Positions 1 to 8,045 of a stretch of DNA of 17,820 nucleotides are shown here, in pieces. How positions within the stretch are numbered: the stretch's first letter is position 1; each line of letters starts with the position of its first letter. The DNA comes from SZUA-22 sp039714835 (lineage in GTDB: Bacteria > Bacteroidota > Ignavibacteria > Ignavibacteriales > Melioribacteraceae). The translations under genes and the position numbers were made by a program. Under the pieces are notes generated by a model, which made no database searches, was not told the origin of the DNA, and saw nothing but the letters and a program-made list of their open reading frames with translations. The DNA is taken from assembly GCA_039714835.1 (NCBI GenBank), contig JBDLIN010000058.1, forward strand, positions 1 through 17,820, written 5' to 3'.

Positions 1-1196
1 CCTAACCACCAATAAAATATTAAACTTGACATATCATTGAATACTGCAACAGATATAAAAAATAAATTTGCAAAAATGTTCATTGCTGGCCAGATTAGTG
101 ATTCATAAAACATTCCCCAAAGAACCAATGTGTTATAGAAATTAATTGTAGGATTAAATAAGAATCTTTTATGTTTTCTAACAGCTTGTAATATACCTCT
201 TGTCCATCTATAACGTTGTTTTAGCAATTGATATACAGTTTCTGGTGCTTCAGTCATTGCCCAAGCATCGGGTTCATATTCAATTTTCCATCCTAATGAT
301 AATATCTTTAATGTAATATCAGCATCCTCTGCAAACGTATCACTTGAATAATAACCTACCTCACTAAGTACTTCTTTCCTGAAAATCCCAATTGGACCAG
401 GAATAATATTTACCATTCTAATCTGACCTTGTGCACTTCTGGCTAAATTTAATCCATGGATATATTCTAATGCTTGAAGATCAGTTAACCAGGTTCTTCT
501 ATTCTGAATTTTTACATTCCCTGCTACAGCTCCAACTTCTGGATTTACAAAATGTCTAACTGATTTTTTCAAGGTTTTCGGTGATAATATTGAATCACCA
601 TCCATACAAAGTATAAATCCAGCATTTGAATACTGTATTCCAGCATTTAATGCTTTTGCTTTTCCACTATTTGGTTTATTTATTAGTGAAATTTTAATTT
701 TATTGTATTCACCTTCCTGATATCCAACTAAAGATTCAGCAATTTCTTTTGATTCATCAGTTGAACCATCATTTACAATGATTATCTCGTAATTGGAGTA
801 ATCCAATTTTAGAAGTGATTCTATTGAGTTTTTGAGAGTGATACCTTCATTAAATACAGGAACAATTATTGACACAAACGGTGAATAACTTTTATGTTTT
901 CTAACAGTGTATTTTGTTATGTAAAAATACGCCATGAAGAGTATCGAAAAGTATCTAATAAGCAGTATAAAAAGAAATATTACAAGACTTACAATTGATG
1001 CATACACAATCAATCCCTTCCATGATAATATAGTTAAAGGAAGAGTGTATAGAATAATTGCAATTAAAAGAACAGATAGGATTCCAGAAATTATAATCAC
1101 TTTACGTTTTTCTCTCAATTCTTCTCTTTTCGGAAGAGCTATTTCTCTGTTATCTAGCTTAATTTGATATCGATATTTTGCATATTTTTCTTGCAT
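1..1196 (-). CDS. Membrane GT2 family glycosyltransferase (PgaC/BcsA-like), partial
   Basis: Processive-type family 2 glycosyltransferase, likely extending a surface polysaccharide from a nucleotide sugar at the inner membrane. The frame is open from the ATG at 1196 to the left edge, so the C-terminus is missing; 398 residues are visible. Two hydrophobic segments (about residues 33-55 and 61-90) precede the catalytic domain, which starts with VSIIVPVFNEG (about 108). Next come VNDGST (141), the DxD-type metal site CMDGDS (about 197-202), the catalytic-base motif FAEDADIT (about 288-295) and the QRYRW signature (327-331) of processive enzymes such as PgaC, NodC and cellulose synthase. A hydrophobic stretch begins again before the edge. 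No Shine-Dalgarno sequence is seen. It lies 182 bases downstream of the ATPase gene, with two possible hairpins between. Family is firm; the sugar and polymer cannot be told. Confidence 0.9.
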   Translation of the reverse strand, partial: MQEKYAKYRYQIKLDNREIALPKREELREKRKVIIISGILSVLLIAIILYTLPLTILSWKGLIVYASIVSLVIFLFILLIRYFSILFMAYFYITKYTVRKHKSYSPFVSIIVPVFNEGITLKNSIESLLKLDYSNYEIIIVNDGSTDESKEIAESLVGYQEGEYNKIKISLINKPNSGKAKALNAGIQYSNAGFILCMDGDSILSPKTLKKSVRHFVNPEVGAVAGNVKIQNRRTWLTDLQALEYIHGLNLARSAQGQIRMVNIIPGPIGIFRKEVLSEVGYYSSDTFAEDADITLKILSLGWKIEYEPDAWAMTEAPETVYQLLKQRYRWTRGILQAVRKHKRFLFNPTINFYNTLVLWGMFYESLIWPAMNIFANLFFISVAVFNDMSSLIFYWWL

Positions 1197-1295
1197 AATT
1201 AAATAAGATAAAGCCAACAATAATGCCAATAAACTGTTTGTTTTTAGCTATTTATCAAGGTTTTCTTATTAATAAAATTCAATTTAGATTTAAAA

Positions 1296-1313
1296 GTGAG
1301 TTTTTTGGCTCAC
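1296..1313 (-). terminator. Weak terminator-like hairpin after the ATPase gene
   Basis: Read on the minus strand, GTGAG and CTCAC form a 5-bp stem around an 8-base loop (CCAAAAAA), followed at once by TTTTAAAT. It lies 66 bases past the ATPase stop and 100 bases before the glycosyltransferase start. The stem is short, so termination would be weak at best. Confidence 0.3.
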
Positions 1314-1346
1314 AATGAGACAAGTTGGTAGGAATTATGTCAGAGA

Positions 1347-1366
1347 AGTAAAATAATTATTTTACT
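1347..1366. repeat. Perfect 20-bp AT-rich palindrome
   Basis: The ten bases AGTAAAATAA are followed directly by their exact reverse complement, with no spacer. The palindrome lies 12 bases past the stop of the ATPase gene. It could be a protein-binding dyad, or a weak transcript-end hairpin, although a loopless all-AT stem without a following T-run is a poor intrinsic terminator. Confidence 0.5.
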
Positions 1367-1378
1367 ATAATTATATCT

Positions 1379-2623
1379 TTATGTATCAAAATATTGTCTA
1401 AATGGCTTAAATATTAAATTATCATCATTAATAACAGATTCGAATAATATTTCAGAATCGCTAATTGATTGATTGACATCAATATTAGCAACCGAGATAT
1501 GATCAAGTAGACTTACTAAATTAATTGATTCAATTGAGGAAATATTTTCCATAAATTTCGTTAGCATTTTTCTAACTCCTTCCTCGGCACTTCGAATCAA
1601 GAGAATCACAATTTTGTCATCTATTATACACAGTTTATCTCGTTTTTTAACCGATAGACTTACTAAATTCTTTAGCATATCAACAGTAATTAAGCGGTTG
1701 ATCTCTGCTTTCGGATCTAATTTGAAAGATAGAAAACCAAATTTCTGTCCTGTTGTTTGATAGAGAGCAATTTGATTATTTAAAATCAATCTAAAATCAT
1801 CAATATTATAAGTATTTGCTAAACTTGATATGTTTGAACTCCATTTGTAGGATTTCTCTTTTTCTTGGATCCCAATTATTTCTACATCCTTAGCTTCTAC
1901 CTCTTCGATTAGCTCCTCTGTAACCACAATTCCCTTTTTCGGTTCAATCCAATAATCTGAATGAAACTGACCTTCAGTATGTCCAACATTGGGATTTACA
2001 ATTATTCTCCCTGAATGATATTGCTCGGGGATCTGTTTCTCTGATTTCTCAAGATAAATTGATGCTGTAACATTATCCGAAAGAATTGAAACAATGGTTT
2101 TAGATTTCTCTGCAGCTGGTTCACCAACAACAAAGAAGCTTGTTATATTCTTATTTTCGATCATTTCCAACATATTTGTGAAGACATCCTCGAGCAAGTC
2201 AAGTCTTTTAAAACCTACATAGGGAGTTAATTCATCAAAGATAATTCTTTCTGGTTCATACTGTTCTGAAACCGAAACAATATCATTGATATATTCTGTC
2301 AAATATTCATCTTGATCATAATCATCATATATATCATTTGGTGTCGAAACACGAACAACAATAATTGAATTATTATTCATATATTTTTGCAGATCAAATT
2401 CAATAGTTGCAGCTTGAATCATTAGATCCTTTGGGCGCATTGTTGTAAAAAAGAGGCATTTTTCGGATTGTTGAATCGATTCTTTTGCTAATTTAAGACT
2501 TAATAATGTTTTTCCCGATTTTCTAGGACCAACGATTAGATATCCTCCACCTTTGTATATTCCTCCCCATTTCTGGTCAATTAAGGGGAAGCCAGACTTA
2601 ATAAGTTGTATGCCACTATTCAT
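1379..2623 (-). CDS. KaiC/RecA-like ATPase with a degenerate GGDEF-like C-terminal domain
   Basis: 414 residues. The N-terminal part (about 1-235) is a RecA/KaiC-fold ATPase: it opens with the KaiC-like phrase SGFPLIDQKWGGIYKGG, then Walker A GPRKSGKT (32-39) and Walker B RIIFDE (126-131). Where KaiC has an acidic pair after the second strand, this protein reads TTMRP (60-64), so hydrolysis may be weak; that is an inference. After a linker, residues about 270-365 follow the GGDEF-fold pattern (DFRLILNNQI, FGFLSFKLDP, then KKRDKLCIIDDKIVILLI), but IDDKI stands where GGDEF would be, so diguanylate cyclase activity is unlikely. No membrane segment. The ATG at 2623 has no convincing ribosome site. 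The 358 bases upstream hold a strong palindrome cluster. A signalling or scaffold role is a guess. Confidence 0.75.
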   Translation of the reverse strand: MNSGIQLIKSGFPLIDQKWGGIYKGGGYLIVGPRKSGKTLLSLKLAKESIQQSEKCLFFTTMRPKDLMIQAATIEFDLQKYMNNNSIIVVRVSTPNDIYDDYDQDEYLTEYINDIVSVSEQYEPERIIFDELTPYVGFKRLDLLEDVFTNMLEMIENKNITSFFVVGEPAAEKSKTIVSILSDNVTASIYLEKSEKQIPEQYHSGRIIVNPNVGHTEGQFHSDYWIEPKKGIVVTEELIEEVEAKDVEIIGIQEKEKSYKWSSNISSLANTYNIDDFRLILNNQIALYQTTGQKFGFLSFKLDPKAEINRLITVDMLKNLVSLSVKKRDKLCIIDDKIVILLIRSAEEGVRKMLTKFMENISSIESINLVSLLDHISVANIDVNQSISDSEILFESVINDDNLIFKPFRQYFDT

Positions 2624-2981
2624 ATTATAGCTATATCCTAAAATCAGTAATAGTATTCAAAATCAAATTATGTGCCGTGAAATCTTTTAATTTTAGAGGC
2701 TTTTCTGACTATTAAATGAATTGAATATCTCAATTTGAGAACTTTTAATTAAAAGTGCTCTAAAATAAGGCTTATTGAAAAAAATAATAAAAGATATAGA
2801 ATATGGGGCATATTATATAATAGATATCTGAATAAAATCCAGTAATAAATGAATGGATAGTATCAGTTTTAGTGAAATGTACCTTTTTAAAATGGATCTA
2901 AAAAACCACTTTTAAACCTCCAACAAACTCGCTTTTATTAGAAACAAATAGTTGGGTATTTTAACTCTATAAAAGAAATTA
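2624..2981. other. Long intergenic region, no gene seen
   Basis: 358 bases between the epimerase stop and the ATPase start, both on the minus strand. I find no credible coding frame and no RNA gene in either strand. It is very AT-rich and must carry the ATPase promoter, but no clean promoter match was found. The only striking structure is the overlapping palindrome pair at 2728-2760. Confidence 0.6.
2728..2760. promoter_or_regulatory. Overlapping palindromes, possible operator
   Basis: Two dyads abut. TCTCAA and TTGAGA (2728-2740) are exact inverted copies around one T. Directly after, 2741-2756 is a 16-bp perfect palindrome (ACTTTTAA plus its complement), and adding GAG at 2737-2739 and CTC at 2758-2760 gives a 24-bp dyad with a single mismatched pair. 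The block lies about 105-137 bases upstream of the ATPase ATG at 2623. It suits a dimeric regulator, but AT-rich DNA makes palindromes more likely by chance. Confidence 0.4.
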
Positions 2982-4124
2982 CTAATTAACCTTAACGTTT
3001 GTTAAGCCGATACCTGCTTCCTCAGCAAGTGTAACTTTTCCATCAACTATTGTTGTACCAGCAAATGGATCATTCCCAATTAATAAATTTCCATCTAAAT
3101 CTGTCCATTCAGCAACTGGGGCAAGTTGTGATGCAGCAGAAATTGCGCAAGAAGTTTCAGTCATACAACCAACCATTACTTGCATATCAAGTGACTTTGC
3201 AAGATTAACCATTTTATGTGCTTCTCTTAATCCAGTGCATTTCATTAATTTAATATTTATACCTGAATATACACCATGAGCTTTTATCACATCAGGAATC
3301 CTTTGCAATGCTTCATCTGCAAATGTAGGTAGTGGAGAATTTTCAGTAAGCCAAGCCATATCATCGATTTGTGTTTTCGGCATTGGCTGCTCAACCAATT
3401 TTATTCCATTCTCTTTTAACCAATGAATCATATCTAATGCGAATTCTCGATCTTTCCAGCCCTGATTAACATCAACAACTAGCGGTTTGTCAGTTACAGT
3501 ACGAATAGTATTTATCATTTCTTTGTCAGTATCTCTTCCCAGCTTTACTTTCAAGATATTGTAAGGTGAGGCTTCTTTCACTTTTTGTATTACAACTTCC
3601 GGAGTATCAATACCAATTGTAAAGGATGTATCAGGAGTATTTGTTTTATCATAACCCCAGATTTTATACCAAGGCTTTCCTAGTAGCTTCCCTACTAAAT
3701 CATATAAAGCAATATCAACTGAAGCTTTAGCTGCGGTATTCTTTTCTGCAATTCCATTTACATACTCTAGAATTTCTTCAACCTGGAATGGATCATTAAA
3801 CTGAGATAGATCAACTTTGCTAAGGAACTCTGTCGCGGTTTTATGAGATTCACCAAGATAAGGAGGCATTGATGCTTCACCATAGCCAATTACACCGTCA
3901 TATTCAATTTGTGTAAGCATTACTGGTGTTGTGCTACGTGAGCTTGTTGCAATTGTAAAAACATGTTTCAGTTCTAAAGTATATGGTTTGAATGAAAATT
4001 TCATCTTATTATTACTACTCATAGAATTAATGTTCTTTGATAATAACTCAGTGTTTGTAGATGTAAGTAATGTTCCAGCAATTAGTCCAGAAGACTTTAA
4101 AAATTTTCTACGATTTTGTTTCAT
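2982..4124 (-). CDS. Tat-exported dipeptide epimerase (L-Ala-D/L-Glu type, enolase superfamily)
   Basis: 380 residues. It probably interconverts L-Ala-D-Glu and L-Ala-L-Glu released from peptidoglycan. The N-terminus carries a twin-arginine signal, NRRKFLKSSG followed by a hydrophobic stretch (about 4-20), so the folded enzyme should be exported. Enolase-superfamily marks: the KVK catalytic motif (192-194), metal ligands D218 (VVDVNQ), E245 (VEQP) and D270 (FADEA), the second catalytic lysine K292 in NIKLMK, and a C-terminal DLDGN (342-346) as in dipeptide epimerases. Its ATG overlaps the stop of the upstream peptidase gene (TAATG), with GGAGAA at 4130-4135 as ribosome site. The pair recalls the Bacillus ykfB-ykfC partnership. 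The exact dipeptide specificity is inferred. The Tat export is unusual, since characterised homologues are cytoplasmic. Confidence 0.85.
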   Translation of the reverse strand: MKQNRRKFLKSSGLIAGTLLTSTNTELLSKNINSMSSNNKMKFSFKPYTLELKHVFTIATSSRSTTPVMLTQIEYDGVIGYGEASMPPYLGESHKTATEFLSKVDLSQFNDPFQVEEILEYVNGIAEKNTAAKASVDIALYDLVGKLLGKPWYKIWGYDKTNTPDTSFTIGIDTPEVVIQKVKEASPYNILKVKLGRDTDKEMINTIRTVTDKPLVVDVNQGWKDREFALDMIHWLKENGIKLVEQPMPKTQIDDMAWLTENSPLPTFADEALQRIPDVIKAHGVYSGINIKLMKCTGLREAHKMVNLAKSLDMQVMVGCMTETSCAISAASQLAPVAEWTDLDGNLLIGNDPFAGTTIVDGKVTLAEEAGIGLTNVKVN

Positions 4125-5317
4125 TAAAGTTCTCCGTTATAAAATTTACAATCTTTAACCATTGTTATTCCATTTTCATTTAAAGAAGTAATTATTCTTC
4201 TGGCTCGAATAAAATGATTTAGCCTGAATTTACTAAAATTCGATTTCTTCTTATCAAAACTGTTGATTTTAACAAGACCAGCTTCGTGAATAAATTCTAA
4301 ATTCCCTATATATATTCCAACATGGGTAATTCTTTCTTTTCGTTTTTCTGTTTCTTTAAATCCAAAAAACAGTAGGTCTCCTTTTTCCAGTTTATCAAAA
4401 CCATTTTCCGTATCAACTAAAATACCTTTGTTTACTTGCTGGGAGGCATCTCTATCTAGTACTACACCATTCAAAAAATATACTGTCTTTGTAAAACCGC
4501 TACAGTCCATCGCTTTAGCAGATGTTCCTCCCCATAGATAAGGGATCCCTACAAACTTATGAGCAGTTTCAATAATATTTTCTTTTGTTGGTTTTGCTTC
4601 ATCCATCCATTTTTTATATGGTAAAACTTCACTCTCCTTTATATATCCAATTCTTTTATCAGGAAATTGGACTTTAACGAAATCACCCTCTGAACCGATT
4701 TGGATAAGAATATTTCCAATTACTATATCTGATACCCTTTGAGAATTTCCATCCGGTTTACTGTATACAAAACCAAAATCATTAATATAAATTATTTTGG
4801 AGTTGCTATTCCAATCATCCAATTGTTCTTGATTAAGAGTAACTATTCCATCTTCATCTACCCATGAAATGTACTGATCAGGAGTTTGAATTAAATAAAA
4901 ATCTACTTGACATTTTAATACCTTTACTACTGTACCAAGTAATGCTTGGGTTGTAAGTTCAGCCGGATGTCTGGGAGAGGAACGAAGATTTGCAGCAGAT
5001 AGATTTACCAATCCAAAAGTTTTTCCCTTCAATTTCTCTTCAGGAAGAAGTATTATTTGATCTTCAGCGTTGAATTTTGCAATTTTAATTTTTTCCATCA
5101 ATTCCTCTTTAGCTTCTGGTATATTAGTTTCACCCGACAGAATTAAATCATTTTGTTCTTTTAAAATTTCTACATCGAATAATGCTACCCTCTTATCAGG
5201 AGCATATTTCGTTTTTAATTCTTGAATAATGTCATGAATATCATTTATCGAGTTAAGCTGTCCATATATAAATATAGAACTTATTAGAGTTACTAAAACA
5301 GTTAGTTTAATTTTCAT
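4124..5317 (-). CDS. Exported NlpC/P60 peptidase with two SH3-like domains
   Basis: 397 residues, likely a gamma-D-glutamyl-L-diamino acid endopeptidase acting on muropeptides outside the cytoplasm. A signal peptide (1-19, cut near YGQ) leads into a mixed alpha/beta segment (40-80), two SH3b-like domains (about 100-156 and 175-233) and a C-terminal NlpC/P60 domain (245-372). Catalytic residues are visible: C272 in MDCSGFTK, H332 in THVGIYIG and H344 in FIHEAG; the GIPYLWGGTS lead-in is typical. The domain order matches YkfC and related cell-wall peptidases. It is first gene of a unit with the dipeptide epimerase, which would act on the L-Ala-D-Glu product. No Shine-Dalgarno sequence precedes the ATG. 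Its upstream region is shared with the divergent gene at 5554. Confidence 0.88.
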   Translation of the reverse strand: MKIKLTVLVTLISSIFIYGQLNSINDIHDIIQELKTKYAPDKRVALFDVEILKEQNDLILSGETNIPEAKEELMEKIKIAKFNAEDQIILLPEEKLKGKTFGLVNLSAANLRSSPRHPAELTTQALLGTVVKVLKCQVDFYLIQTPDQYISWVDEDGIVTLNQEQLDDWNSNSKIIYINDFGFVYSKPDGNSQRVSDIVIGNILIQIGSEGDFVKVQFPDKRIGYIKESEVLPYKKWMDEAKPTKENIIETAHKFVGIPYLWGGTSAKAMDCSGFTKTVYFLNGVVLDRDASQQVNKGILVDTENGFDKLEKGDLLFFGFKETEKRKERITHVGIYIGNLEFIHEAGLVKINSFDKKKSNFSKFRLNHFIRARRIITSLNENGITMVKDCKFYNGEL

Positions 5318-5553
5318 TGTTGTTTTTTGATAATTATAAATTATACTTACGAAAAATAGTGATAATGAGGACTAATAAAAAAGGAATTATAGATTGAAAA
5401 TTATATATTTTATAATTATTCAAAAAAAAATGCAGTTTAAACATATTATTAATATTGAAGGTTTATTAATTAGCTTGTTATAGATTAAAAGTGTTGGAAT
5501 AAAAATATTTTAACTTTAATATTGTGATATTCATTTTAAATAAGGAAAGGAAT
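5318..5553. other. Divergent promoter region
   Basis: 236 bases between two outward-reading genes (peptidase leftward, small secreted protein rightward). It is very AT-rich and must contain both promoters. I could not pick out a convincing one; TAACTTTA at about 5511-5518 is a near match to the Bacteroidota -7 element for the rightward gene. No coding frame or clear hairpin was seen. Confidence 0.4.
5542..5550 (+). promoter_or_regulatory. Ribosome binding site favouring the TTG start
   Basis: AAGGAAAGG lies 3-11 bases before the TTG at 5554; the AAGGA part is spaced 7 bases from it. The alternative GTG at 5524 lies upstream of this site and has no ribosome site of its own, so TTG is the likelier start. 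Confidence 0.5.
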
Positions 5554-5994
5554 TTGACAAGAGTAATTTTAGTATTCTTATTCATTAGCAGTATATATTC
5601 TGCACAAGGTAATACTGAAAATTTGATCCAAGTTGTATCAAGAGGAAATGATAATATTTACATTGATACATCAGGCTTAGATAATTTTTCCGGCGAAGAT
5701 ATCTTTATTTGGGCTGTTGCAGAGCATTCAGTTCCAATAACAATTGAATCAATTGAGAAAAATATTTCAAAAACAAAAACCTATTATCTTTTTAATAAAA
5801 GACTAAATAAATATAGTATCCTCTTTCTAATTTATTATGATGATATCGGGAATGTACTTGCTAGTTACGACTATAATAGGAATACAAATATTGAAGTTTA
5901 TCAATACAATTACCCCATTTGGGAAAACAGTACTGAGTATGCAATACTTAATAAATGTATTGAAATAATTGATTCGAAAAATCAAAAAGAGTAG
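5554..5994 (+). CDS. Small secreted protein of unknown function
   Basis: 146 residues from TTG at 5554; a GTG at 5524 in the same frame would add ten residues. I do not recognise the family. With the TTG start the N-terminus is a clean signal peptide: MTR, then the hydrophobic run VILVFLFISSIYS, with cleavage near SAQG. The mature part is rich in isoleucine, tyrosine and asparagine and alternates polar and hydrophobic residues, suggesting a beta-rich fold (WAVAEHSVPITIE, YSILFLIYYDD). It has one cysteine, in LNKCIEI near the C-terminus, and no membrane segment after the signal. It diverges from the muropeptide gene pair and converges with mtgA, so a periplasmic or surface role is plausible but unproven. 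Confidence 0.6.
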   Translation: MTRVILVFLFISSIYSAQGNTENLIQVVSRGNDNIYIDTSGLDNFSGEDIFIWAVAEHSVPITIESIEKNISKTKTYYLFNKRLNKYSILFLIYYDDIGNVLASYDYNRNTNIEVYQYNYPIWENSTEYAILNKCIEIIDSKNQKE

Positions 5995-6004
5995 GGTTGT
6001 TATT

Positions 6005-6028
6005 CTACCACCAAATGGTCGATGGTAG
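6005..6028. terminator. Inverted repeat between convergent genes
   Basis: CTACCA (6005-6010) and TGGTAG (6023-6028) are exact inverted copies around a 12-base spacer. They lie between the stops of the rightward small protein (5994) and the leftward mtgA (6043). A shared terminator is the natural reading, but neither side has a T-run. The patch looks richer in G+C than its surroundings. Confidence 0.3.
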
Positions 6029-6042
6029 CAGCGCAATGGAGT

Positions 6043-6738
6043 CTACTTTAGTTCTTCAATAATCTTCTTCTTATCAATATATTTTGATTCTTGAACAATT
6101 CGATTAATCCTCTTTTTTAAGTATATGCTTTTACGTTTCAAGTTGTATCTAATAGGATTTGGTAATATTGATGCAAGCATAGCTCCTTCTCTTACATTTA
6201 AATAGTTTGATGATTTATTAAAATAGACTCCGGATGCTGCCTCTACACCGTAAATATTTTCTCCAAACTCAGCTATATTTAAATACACCTCAAGGATTCT
6301 TTTCTTGGACCAAACAAGTTCAATTAGGAGAGTATAATAAGATTCTAAAGCTTTTCTCCACCACGTTCTATCAGCAGAAAGAAAAAGGTTCTTCGCTACT
6401 TGCTGAGTTATGGTACTTGCACCTCTAAGCTTCTTCCCTTTCTCAAAGTCTTCAATAACTTGCTGGATTTGCTTTACATCAAATCCCCAATGATCTATGA
6501 ACCTTTGATCCTCTGAAGTAATTATAGCAATTTTTATTTCATCAGAAATTTTATTTATAGGCATCCATACTTGTTCATATTTATCAGTCTTTAGAATTGA
6601 ATCAAATGATTGGTCGCTTTTCTGCTGTATAAATGCTGTTATAGGGGGATTAATCCATTGAAAAAGAAATAGTATCAGCACAGTATAAATTGTATATGCA
6701 ATTAGAAATGTGGAAAATCCAAAAGCAATTTTTCTCAT
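6043..6738 (-). CDS. mtgA: Monofunctional peptidoglycan glycosyltransferase (GT51)
   Basis: 231 residues, the usual size for MtgA. It polymerises lipid II into glycan strands at the outer face of the inner membrane. One N-terminal membrane segment (about 5-28) is followed by the GT51 domain with its motifs in order: IITSEDQRFIDHWGFD (catalytic E76), RGASTITQQVAKNLFL (105-120), RTWWRKALESYYTLLIELVWSKK with ILEVYLN (124-154), and GENIYGVEAASGVYFNKS (159-176). No transpeptidase domain follows. The gene begins 9 bases after the stop of the lysine-ketoglutarate reductase and has no ribosome site of its own, so it is probably the last gene of that transcript. The link to lysine catabolism is not obviously functional. 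Confidence 0.93.
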   Translation of the reverse strand: MRKIAFGFSTFLIAYTIYTVLILFLFQWINPPITAFIQQKSDQSFDSILKTDKYEQVWMPINKISDEIKIAIITSEDQRFIDHWGFDVKQIQQVIEDFEKGKKLRGASTITQQVAKNLFLSADRTWWRKALESYYTLLIELVWSKKRILEVYLNIAEFGENIYGVEAASGVYFNKSSNYLNVREGAMLASILPNPIRYNLKRKSIYLKKRINRIVQESKYIDKKKIIEELK

Positions 6739-6747
6739 GTTAAATAC

Positions 6748-8040
6748 TTATTTAATAAATTCATTCAAATATTTGAAATCTTCTGTCAACTCACCTTTGT
6801 AAACAATTACCGCTTTCTTAATTTCTGGTGGGAAATTTACATCATCAAAATTCTTCGATTTATCTGCATTAACAATTCCCGGTATGAAATGATTCAAAGC
6901 ATTACTAAATTCAATTGATGAGTTTCTAGGTAGCTCCGTTGGTAAATTATCAACAGCAATATTCACAATACCTTCACCGGAATATCCATCAGTTATTGAA
7001 TCATCATTAGGATTATAAACATAAGCAGGATTATCCGATTCAGTTGATTTAACTGTAAACTCAACAGCCCCATCTATATCACAAGTGATGTCGCATACTA
7101 CATCAAGTTTTACTTCATCTATTGATTTGAAATATTTTTTAGTTAGAAATCTTGGTGACTCTTCCGTCCAATATATTGCATTTACAATAAGACTTAAATA
7201 TGGAAGATATTCTTCAAATTTAGATTTATACTTTCCCGGATTATCAAAATAATCTTGAAGGACAAATGAATTAGATGGATCTTTCGGTTCAACAAGATGT
7301 TCTTCTTTAAAAACTACTTTATAAAAGAAATCTTTTGAATCACCATCAATTGAATTCAATTCTTCTGGTAATATTTCCTTATGCGGGAGAAGATCAAAAA
7401 TCTCTTGAGCACCATTTGAGACATTTCCATAACCCATAAATCCAATTACATAAGGTGCTTTGTGAGCAGGTAATCCTTGCTCCTCAATATCCTTCCCAAC
7501 TTTTGCAATATGTGTTTTTGCATCTTCAACACTATGATATTCATAGGCAGGTTTAATCTCAAGTAGTGGTGTTGAGTAACCTAATTCTTTTAATCGTTTT
7601 CCATAACCATGTAAAGCATCTATCATTCCAGCAATGCCAGCATATTTCCCGAAAAACACTACTCGTCGTCCACTATTATTTGTTATAAGTTCATAATCAA
7701 TAAGTGTACATTTGAGATCCATAATTCTCTTAAGAAGCGGCATGTTATATTCTTGCCCTTTGATAGTGTGAGAGAAGAACATGTAGGTCTTATCTTCTTG
7801 TAATAGTTTAATTGGAATTTCTTTTACAGCAATAACAACTGGGCACTCTGAAAGGTCTTCATTTACTGTAGCTCCTACATCTTTAAATTCCTTATCACTA
7901 AAAGCTCTCTTTTCAAATGGTTGGATTATAGTTTCGATTCCATGATCATCTTTTAATATTTTTATATGCTCTGGTATTATCGGAACTCTTCTTTCCCAAA
8001 TGTTTTTATCTTCTCTCCTAATACCTAATAGTTTTTTCAT
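6748..8040 (-). CDS. Stand-alone lysine-ketoglutarate reductase (saccharopine-forming)
   Basis: 430 residues. It matches the N-terminal half of the animal bifunctional enzyme AASS from end to end. Expected reaction: lysine + 2-oxoglutarate + NADPH to saccharopine, in the cytoplasm. Seen in order: LGIRREDKNIWERRVPI (5-21), the AlaDH/PNT-type N-domain with FFSHTIKGQE (88-97), LIDYE (113-117), the nucleotide-binding glycine motif GYGNVSNGAQ (203-212), NAIYWTEESPRFLT (287-300), CDITCDIDGAVEFT (316-329) and VDNLPTELPRNSS (363-375). The frame is also open to 8061, but ATG 8040 aligns with the family and has AGGAG five bases ahead; the longer version would begin inside a terminator T-run. The saccharopine dehydrogenase half is missing here and must be elsewhere if the pathway is complete. 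It sits between the ALDH7-type gene and mtgA. Confidence 0.88.
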   Translation of the reverse strand: MKKLLGIRREDKNIWERRVPIIPEHIKILKDDHGIETIIQPFEKRAFSDKEFKDVGATVNEDLSECPVVIAVKEIPIKLLQEDKTYMFFSHTIKGQEYNMPLLKRIMDLKCTLIDYELITNNSGRRVVFFGKYAGIAGMIDALHGYGKRLKELGYSTPLLEIKPAYEYHSVEDAKTHIAKVGKDIEEQGLPAHKAPYVIGFMGYGNVSNGAQEIFDLLPHKEILPEELNSIDGDSKDFFYKVVFKEEHLVEPKDPSNSFVLQDYFDNPGKYKSKFEEYLPYLSLIVNAIYWTEESPRFLTKKYFKSIDEVKLDVVCDITCDIDGAVEFTVKSTESDNPAYVYNPNDDSITDGYSGEGIVNIAVDNLPTELPRNSSIEFSNALNHFIPGIVNADKSKNFDDVNFPPEIKKAVIVYKGELTEDFKYLNEFIK

Positions 8041-8045
8041 CGAAA

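Noticed and set aside
934..1167. Rightward 77-codon open frame
   Set aside because: It lies antisense to the N-terminal membrane region of the glycosyltransferase, whose motifs confirm the leftward frame.
5827..6036. Leftward 69-codon open frame overlapping the small secreted protein
   Set aside because: No ribosome site or family likeness; the opposite frame has a signal peptide and a good ribosome site.
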